A stretch of 11,652 bases of DNA, from contig VAZL01000005.1 in assembly GCA_005883445.1 (NCBI GenBank), positions 1 through 11,652 on the forward strand, in the 5' to 3' direction. A model generated the notes under the pieces. The model had not been told where the DNA came from, ran no database searches, and saw only the letters and a program-made list of their open reading frames with translations. A program made the translations under genes and the position numbers. This DNA comes from Alphaproteobacteria bacterium (GTDB lineage: Bacteria > Pseudomonadota > Alphaproteobacteria > Rhizobiales > Xanthobacteraceae). Position 1 is the first letter of the stretch. Every line of letters starts with the position of its first letter. Of the stretch, positions 7,323-11,652 are shown piece by piece.

Positions 7323-7492
7323 GGCGCCGCGACGCTAGCAGATGACGCGGCGAGATTCATGGGGCGCGCCGGAAGATAGCCACAAAGTAAATCGAAGATC
7401 GGCAATCAATTCGTGCCAAAGGGGTGGCCTGAAGTCGTCTGGCACTAAGCCTGTTTTGACCTCCACTCCATTCTGGCTATAATCTGGCCAAA
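7323..7492. other. Divergent intergenic region between mutS and the fusion gene
   Basis: This 170-bp region is more AT-rich than its surroundings. It carries the strong + strand promoter at its right end. No convincing minus-strand promoter for mutS could be picked. GTGCCA at 7413-7418 and TGGCAC at 7440-7445 form a second, widely spaced inverted repeat that shares the TGGC/GCCA core with the operator candidate. Confidence 0.6.
7456..7483 (+). promoter_or_regulatory. Near-consensus sigma70 promoter of the toxin-antitoxin fusion gene
   Basis: TTGACC at 7456-7461 and TATAAT at 7478-7483 are separated by 16 bases. The -10 hexamer is a perfect consensus and the -35 matches five of six. Transcription would begin near 7489-7492, at or next to the ATG at 7493, so the message should be leaderless or nearly so. 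No ribosome binding site precedes the ATG, which agrees with this. The boxes are seen directly; the start point is inferred. Confidence 0.75.
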
Positions 7493-7493
7493 A
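7471..7493. promoter_or_regulatory. Inverted repeat overlapping the -10 box, candidate autoregulatory operator
   Basis: TTCTGGC at 7471-7477 and GCCAAAA at 7487-7493 form an inverted repeat with one mismatch and a 9-base centre that contains the TATAAT box. Phd/YefM-type antitoxins usually bind palindromes in their own promoter, so this is a likely operator for the antitoxin part encoded downstream. The symmetry is visible; binding is inferred. Confidence 0.5.
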
Positions 7494-7939
7494 TGGGTTT
7501 TGCCATCCTCTTGGCGCCCGAGGCCGTTGAGGACCTTAGGGCGCTAAAGGCAAATGTTCGAGCTGCTGTGCGAATAGCGCTCGAAGCGCATCTGCGCCAC
7601 GAACCCAGGAAGACGAGCCGCAGCCGAATCAAACGACTGCGCGGCCTGCACCGCCCGCAATATAGGCTGCGTGTAGGTGAGGTTCGGAAGTCGCGAATGA
7701 GGCAGGTTCCATTGTCTCAAATCAAGGACGATCTTTCGCGGTTTCTGCGCGAGGCTGGCAAGCAAGAGATCGTGATTACGCGTCACGGCAAACCGGCCGG
7801 CGTGCTGATCGGATTCGAGAGCGAAGACGACTGGTTTGACTACCGGCTCGAAAACGACCCGCGTCTGCTGCGGCGGATCGAGGCAGCGCGCAAGAGCTTG
7901 CGCGAGGGGCGTGGTGTCAGGTTGGAAGACGTCAAATGA
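7493..7939 (+). CDS. Fused truncated RelE/ParE-type toxin and Phd/YefM-type antitoxin
   Basis: One continuous 148-residue frame joins two proteins normally made from adjacent genes. Residues 1 to about 65 are the N-terminal two-thirds of a RelE/ParE-like toxin: MGFAILLAPEAVEDLRALK, a helix, RIKRLRGLHRPQYRLRVGEV. The family normally continues with a (I/V)FYDV strand and ends in PKSEA.AWL, giving about 90-95 residues; here about 25-30 residues are missing. From M69 (ATG 7697-7699) to the end is a full-length 80-residue antitoxin: MRQVPLSQIKDDLSRFLREA, EIVITRHGKPAGVLIGFE, then the toxin-wrapping tail DDWFDYRLENDPRLLRRIEA. Toxin-first order is usual for this subfamily. The loss of the toxin's C-terminal strand and catalytic residues should abolish RNase activity, leaving an antitoxin carrying a toxin remnant, or an antitoxin alone from the internal start. 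A deletion in the organism or a consensus error would both produce this. Confidence 0.85.
   Translation: MGFAILLAPEAVEDLRALKANVRAAVRIALEAHLRHEPRKTSRSRIKRLRGLHRPQYRLRVGEVRKSRMRQVPLSQIKDDLSRFLREAGKQEIVITRHGKPAGVLIGFESEDDWFDYRLENDPRLLRRIEAARKSLREGRGVRLEDVK
7686..7690 (+). promoter_or_regulatory. Internal ribosome binding site for the antitoxin part
   Basis: GGAAG lies 6 bases before the in-frame ATG at 7697. It is probably the original antitoxin start signal, so an 80-residue antitoxin may still be made separately from the fusion. Confidence 0.5.
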
Positions 7940-8003
7940 GCGCGCGTGGCGCGTGATAGCAAACGGCGCAGCGATTGGCGATTTCCAGCGGGCAGCGGTG
8001 CGA

Positions 8004-8981
8004 TCATTCCGGCCTGATGCCCGATAGGCGGACCACCTTGCCCCACTTCTCGACCTCGGACGCCATATAGGCGCCGAACGCGTCGGGGCTAAAGACGATG
8101 GGCGTGGTGGCCACGTCGGCGAGCCGCGCGCGCACCGTCGGGTTCGCCAGCCCCGCGTTGATCTCGCGGTTGAGCCGCTCGATGATTTCCGCTGGCGTGC
8201 CCCTCGGCACGCCCACGCCGCACCAGGAATTCGCCTCGTAACCCGCAACCGTCTCGCCGATCGTCGGCACCTGCGGCAGCGCGTCGGAGCGGTGCTTGCC
8301 GGCCATGCCCAACGCGCGCAGCGAGCCGGAGCGCACGTGCGCGAGCGATCCCGTCAGCACGTCGAAGGCAACCTGCACCTGCCCGCCGACGAGATCGGCG
8401 ACCATGGGCGCTCCGCCGCGATAGGGGACGTGGATCATGTTGGTGCCGGTCATCATCTTGAACAGCTCGCCGGCGACGTGCGAGGTCGAGCCGGTGCCGA
8501 ACGAGCCCACGCTGATCTTGCCCGGATTGGTCTTGGCGTAGGCGATGAACTCGGCGACCGTCTGCGCCGGAAGCGAGGGGTTTGCGACCATCACCAGCGG
8601 AAAATCGATCAGGCCGGAGACCGGCGCGATGTCGCGCAGCAGGTTGAACGGAAGGTTGTCGAACAGCGAGACGTTGACCGCGGCGGAGGCCGGAACGAAC
8701 AGCAGCGTGTAGCCGTCGGGCGGCGCGTTGACCACGGTCTGGACGGAGATATTGCTGCTGGCGCCCGGCTTGTTTTCGACCACGACCGGCTGGCCGAGTC
8801 GCTCCGCCAACCACGGGGCCATGATCCGCGAGACGATATCGGCCCCGCCGCCGGGCGGAAACCCGACGACCCAGCGCAACGGCCGCGATGGATAGGCTTG
8901 CGCGTGGGCGCGAGGCGACGTGGCGGCAAGCGCGCCGCCGGCGCCCGCGAGATGTAGAAATCGACGGCGGGAAAGATGCAT
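8004..8981 (-). CDS. TctC/Bug-family receptor with Tat signal peptide
   Basis: This 325-residue periplasmic binding protein belongs to the Bug (TctC) family. The N-terminus MHLSRRRFLHLAGAGGALAA is a twin-arginine signal (SRRRFL at 4-9), with cleavage likely after AHA at residue 27. The mature protein begins QAYPSRPLRWVVGFPPGGGA-D, a canonical first motif with D48, then VVVENKPGASSNISV. Further landmarks are DGYTLLF, SVGSFGTGSTSHVAGELFK, HVPYRGGAPMVADLVGGQV and VPTIGETVAGYEANSWCGV. Export by Tat is found in a minority of these receptors and implies folding before export. ATG 8981 has GAGAGGGAG at 8994-8986. It lies 44 bp downstream of the amidohydrolase gene on the same strand and is probably the last gene of that operon, suggesting it captures the substrate of the pathway. 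It is clearly different in sequence from the other receptor in this window. No partner membrane subunits are present. Confidence 0.93.
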   Translation of the reverse strand: MHLSRRRFLHLAGAGGALAATSPRAHAQAYPSRPLRWVVGFPPGGGADIVSRIMAPWLAERLGQPVVVENKPGASSNISVQTVVNAPPDGYTLLFVPASAAVNVSLFDNLPFNLLRDIAPVSGLIDFPLVMVANPSLPAQTVAEFIAYAKTNPGKISVGSFGTGSTSHVAGELFKMMTGTNMIHVPYRGGAPMVADLVGGQVQVAFDVLTGSLAHVRSGSLRALGMAGKHRSDALPQVPTIGETVAGYEANSWCGVGVPRGTPAEIIERLNREINAGLANPTVRARLADVATTPIVFSPDAFGAYMASEVEKWGKVVRLSGIRPE

Positions 8982-9025
8982 GGCGCTCCCTCTCTTGCCC
9001 TCCGCCTCGACGGCGCTGCTCTCTA

Positions 9026-10048
9026 CTACTTTACCAGCTTGGCGCCGGTGATGGCTTCGAGATTCTTATAATCGATCTTTTCGCGGTCGGCTTTGGGAAT
9101 ATCGAGCGAATCTAGGATCTGCAGCGTCACCCGCGGATACATCGTCCCGCCTTCCGGATCGAACGGGCAGTCGGAGGCGAACACGATCTTCTCCAACGGG
9201 AAAAACTCCAGGCCGCATTTGGTCGCGGGCTTGCCGCCGAATACCGCGGTGTCGACGTAGAAGTCCTGCTTGAAGTAGTCGAGTGGGCGCTTCTTGAGGC
9301 TCTTGCGCAGCGAGACGTAATCCTCGTCACTGGTGCGCGAGCCGAGCACGTCCCAACCCGGCCCGATGCGGCCTTCCAGCATCGGCACGATGCCGCCGAA
9401 ATGGTGGGTGATGATCTTGAGATTGCGATGGTTGTCCATGATCTTGGAGAACACCAGGCGGGCCATGGCGGTCGCGGTTTCGTACGACCAGCCGAACGTC
9501 CACCAGATTTCGTAGAGCGATTTCTTCTCGTCGATATAGTCCGGCATGTTGGCCCCGCGCGCCGGATGCAGCCAGATCGGCTTGCCGAGCTCGTTCATTT
9601 TTTTCCAGAACGGCAGATATTGCGGCCGGTCGAGCGGCTTGCCCGCGACGTTGGTGTAGATCTGCACGCCGAGCGCACCGAGCTCCTTGATCGCGCGCTC
9701 CGCCTCGCGCACGCCGGCGTCGGGCGCATCGAGCGATATTTGCGCGACCCAACCGGGAAAATGGTCGCGTTCCTTCGCGCACAATTCGGCAAAGCCGTCG
9801 TTGATGAGACGGATGAGTTCGTCGATCTGGGCCGGGGTTTTGGCGAAGTTTTCCACCGGCGGCTGCGGGTAGGACAGGATCTGCTGATAATCCTTGTGGC
9901 CGTCGACGATCTTCTTGCGATGCTCGAGGTCGAACAGCGCTGGCAGCGAGCGCACGCGCTTGCCCATGTCCTTGTAGTCGCCGGCGACGTCTTGCATCTT
10001 GTCGAAGAATTTTTTCGGAAAGAAGTGCGTGTACGCGTCGATCCGCAT
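9026..10048 (-). CDS. Amidohydrolase-2 (ACMSD-like) family protein
   Basis: This 340-residue cytoplasmic enzyme has a TIM-barrel metal site of the amidohydrolase-2 family, which includes ACMSD, gamma-resorcylate and 5-carboxyvanillate decarboxylases and some hydratases. Candidate metal ligands are H8 in MRIDAYTHFFP, H161 in IWLHPARG, H215/H216 in IITHHFGG and D293 in FASDCPFDPEGG. The usual first-strand HxH is here Y6-T7-H8; loss of the first histidine (often E, Y or another residue) is known in decarboxylase-type members. WWTFGWSYETATAMARLVFS and KIITHHFGGIVPMLEGRIG are typical of the aromatic-acid branch. A carbon-carbon decarboxylase or hydrolase acting on an aromatic or dicarboxylic acid is likely, but the substrate is open. 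ATG 10048 is set by GGAGGG at 10060-10055. It is 70 bp downstream of the indolepyruvate oxidoreductase gene and 44 bp upstream of a receptor gene, so these three probably form one operon. Confidence 0.9.
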   Translation of the reverse strand: MRIDAYTHFFPKKFFDKMQDVAGDYKDMGKRVRSLPALFDLEHRKKIVDGHKDYQQILSYPQPPVENFAKTPAQIDELIRLINDGFAELCAKERDHFPGWVAQISLDAPDAGVREAERAIKELGALGVQIYTNVAGKPLDRPQYLPFWKKMNELGKPIWLHPARGANMPDYIDEKKSLYEIWWTFGWSYETATAMARLVFSKIMDNHRNLKIITHHFGGIVPMLEGRIGPGWDVLGSRTSDEDYVSLRKSLKKRPLDYFKQDFYVDTAVFGGKPATKCGLEFFPLEKIVFASDCPFDPEGGTMYPRVTLQILDSLDIPKADREKIDYKNLEAITGAKLVK

Positions 10049-10118
10049 CTGCGGCCCTCCAGCTTTGGGACGTGTGCTTGTTACCCGCTCGACCGGCCGG
10101 AGTCCATCGCGCGACGCG

Positions 10119-11652
10119 CTACTCGGCGGCGATGCTCGCGGTGCCGTGTTGGTCGATCTCGGCGAGGCAGCGGGTGAGCGCTTCGCCTTCGGGATCGGCG
10201 AGCGCCGCCGCCCGCGCGCTCGCGATCGCGTCGATGCCGAGCGAGAGCGGGATGCCTCCCGCCAAGATCGGCCGGATGATGCGCGTCTCGATCAGGCGGT
10301 AATTGGCCGTGCCGCGCTGCAAGGTATCGCCATAGCCCTTGATCAGCCGCGCACATTCCGCGACTTCGAGCGCGAGATCGCCCGCGAGCCGCGCCGCCTC
10401 GGCGATGAGGCGCAGCCACGCTTCGATCGCGTCCTGCTCCTGCTGGAAGCGGTACGATTTCGGCCGCCAGCCGCGCAGCTTGGCCAGCAGCCAGAAGCGC
10501 AGAAAGCCCGACACCGACGCGCTGTTGACCTCCATCCCCCAATGCAGGCGCTCGAGCAGGCCGCGCCGCTCGGCCGCGGCGAGAATGCGCTCGGCGAGCC
10601 GAGGGGGAAGCAGCGAGCACAGTTCCTCGACGCCGGGCTTGAGGAACTCGGTCACAGTGAACGGCTCGCCGGGACTGATCCCCATCGCGGCGGCGATGCG
10701 CGGCAAGCGCGCCGGATCGATCTTGGCCTGCGCCACTCGGATCACGTCCTCGTATGACATGCGCACGGCGAGGTGACGCGCGGTTTCCTTGACCAGGCGC
10801 CCACCGGCTCCGACGCGCGCGTCGGCGGCGCGGATCGGCGCCAGCCGGTCGACATAAAGTTGCGCATAGGCGAGGTCTTGATAGGCGGCGAGCCGCCGCA
10901 CGCCAGCGAGCACGACGTCGCGCGCCGCCGCCGGCATGACGATCGCGCGTTCGAGCGCGACAAGCGCATCCGCGTGCGCGGCCGCGCGATCCTCGTTGGC
11001 GATGCCGCTCACTGCAGGTCGAGCATTCGCGTTCGTCGCGGCGTCGAGACCGCTGCGGAAGCCCCGCAGATTGGCGTCGACCGCCTTGCCGTCGGCGCGG
11101 ATCGCGTTCTCGAACACCGCCGCGGGGATCGGCACGCGCCCGCAGCCCGCGATCAGCCCGAGCATGACCGCGTTGATCATCGCGCTGCTTTGCTTGGCGA
11201 GCGCGTCCATGTCGAGAAGGAGATGGCTTTGCGCATGGGTCTTGACCGCCTTGATCAGGCGGGCGCTGTCGTAGCGGCCGTCGCCCATCGCCATCTTCTC
11301 CACCACCAGATAGGAGCGCGCGGTCGAGGCGATCACCAGCGTGCGATCAGGGGTGACGAAACCGCCGGCGATGGTGCGGCCCGCTTCCATGAGCTCGCTC
11401 GCCAGCACGATGTCGACGTCGCCGATGCCGGGCGCGAGCGCCAGCACCGGCCGCGCGCCGATCTCGTGCGCCGGCACCGGCACGATCTCGATGTAATAGG
11501 TGGTGGCGCCGGTGCGCTGGGCGACGCCGGGGATGGAGGTCGACTGCACCGGAAAGTCGAGCTGCGCGGCCGCGCTGACGATCCAGTCCGTGAGCACGCC
11601 GCCGCCTTCGCCGCCGAGCGCGGCGATGAGAATGGTGATCGGTCGGGGCTGC
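10119..11652 (-). CDS. Indolepyruvate oxidoreductase subunit beta family protein (5' end outside window)
   Basis: This is the long form (at least 510 residues visible) of the beta subunit of indolepyruvate:ferredoxin oxidoreductase, which with the alpha subunit converts aryl-pyruvates to aryl-acetyl-CoA and CO2. The frame is open to the window edge. The residues before GTG 11597, PRPITILIAALGGEGGGVL, are the conserved N-terminal strand and glycine loop of the gamma-type domain, so that GTG is internal and the true start lies a few codons outside. The POR gamma-like domain covers about the first 200 residues (TGATTYYIEI, DVDIVLASELMEAGR, LDMDALAKQSSAMINAVMLG). The remaining C-terminal 300 residues (SYEDVIRVAQAKIDPARLPR, LRFWLLAKLRGWRPKSYRFQ) match the extra domain found only in long proteobacterial forms, whose role is unknown to me. 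An alpha subunit gene should lie just upstream, beyond the right edge. Confidence 0.9.
   Translation of the reverse strand, partial: QPRPITILIAALGGEGGGVLTDWIVSAAAQLDFPVQSTSIPGVAQRTGATTYYIEIVPVPAHEIGARPVLALAPGIGDVDIVLASELMEAGRTIAGGFVTPDRTLVIASTARSYLVVEKMAMGDGRYDSARLIKAVKTHAQSHLLLDMDALAKQSSAMINAVMLGLIAGCGRVPIPAAVFENAIRADGKAVDANLRGFRSGLDAATNANARPAVSGIANEDRAAAHADALVALERAIVMPAAARDVVLAGVRRLAAYQDLAYAQLYVDRLAPIRAADARVGAGGRLVKETARHLAVRMSYEDVIRVAQAKIDPARLPRIAAAMGISPGEPFTVTEFLKPGVEELCSLLPPRLAERILAAAERRGLLERLHWGMEVNSASVSGFLRFWLLAKLRGWRPKSYRFQQEQDAIEAWLRLIAEAARLAGDLALEVAECARLIKGYGDTLQRGTANYRLIETRIIRPILAGGIPLSLGIDAIASARAAALADPEGEALTRCLAEIDQHGTASIAAE

Noticed and set aside
6267..7379. Plus-strand open frame of 370 codons opposite the mutS 5' half
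   Set aside because: Same shadow pattern as the other antisense frames, no ribosome site and no recognisable motif.
9401..10757. Long plus-strand frames opposite the amidohydrolase and oxidoreductase genes
   Set aside because: The minus-strand genes are family-like over their whole length; the plus-strand translations are compositionally biased shadows.
11595..11597. GTG at 11597 as start of the indolepyruvate oxidoreductase beta subunit
   Set aside because: The conserved strand and glycine loop ITILIAALGGEGGG lies in the same frame upstream of it, so the start must be outside the window.
1..11652. CRISPR array, tRNA or rRNA genes, insertion sequences, phage genes
   Set aside because: No regularly spaced repeats, RNA gene signatures, transposase or phage-like products were seen on either strand.

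Overview
This is high-GC DNA from a proteobacterium, most likely an alphaproteobacterium of the Hyphomicrobiales (Bradyrhizobium, Rhodopseudomonas or Xanthobacteraceae type). The evidence is the codon use, the expansion of solitary TctC/Bug-type tripartite tricarboxylate receptors, the long beta subunit of indolepyruvate oxidoreductase, and a dispersed palindrome of the CATTCCCGCGAAAGCGGGAAT type. The window is mostly ordinary metabolic and housekeeping genes, with two internally damaged loci that stand out.

Layout. From 1 to 1963 (+) lies an SsuACB/TauABC-like uptake operon: the end of a substrate-binding protein, a permease, and an ATPase gene that has lost about 100 bp including the Q-loop and is shifted out of frame. 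From 1964 to 2216 is a non-coding stretch with a dispersed palindrome, a 14-bp tandem duplication and a 10-bp-stem hairpin. Two + strand genes follow: an OsmC-family protein (2217-2726) and an unidentified polytopic membrane protein (2789-3592). On the minus strand, mutS (7322-4584) runs into a TctC-type receptor gene (4587-3607) through an ATGA overlap. Upstream of mutS, and divergent from it, a near-consensus sigma70 promoter sits almost on top of a small + strand gene (7493-7939). That gene encodes a RelE/ParE-type toxin cut short and fused in frame to a complete Phd/YefM-type antitoxin. The right part (11652-8004, minus) looks like one transcription unit: indolepyruvate oxidoreductase beta subunit (5' end outside the window), an amidohydrolase-2 protein, and a Tat-exported TctC receptor.

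How the genes fit together. The right-hand unit suggests catabolism of an aryl-pyruvate or related aromatic acid: a periplasmic receptor to capture the substrate, an ACMSD-like metal-dependent decarboxylase or hydrolase, and an oxidoreductase that makes an acyl-CoA. Neither receptor has tctA/tctB membrane genes in the window. The left operon would import a sulfonate, taurine, nitrate or similar small molecule, but the ATPase as written cannot work.

No entirely new system is evident. The best candidates for a second look are the toxin-antitoxin fusion with its leaderless-type promoter and overlapping inverted repeat, the ATPase deletion, and the mutS-receptor coupling. Two short internal deletions in one window also raise the possibility of a consensus or assembly error, which should be excluded first.
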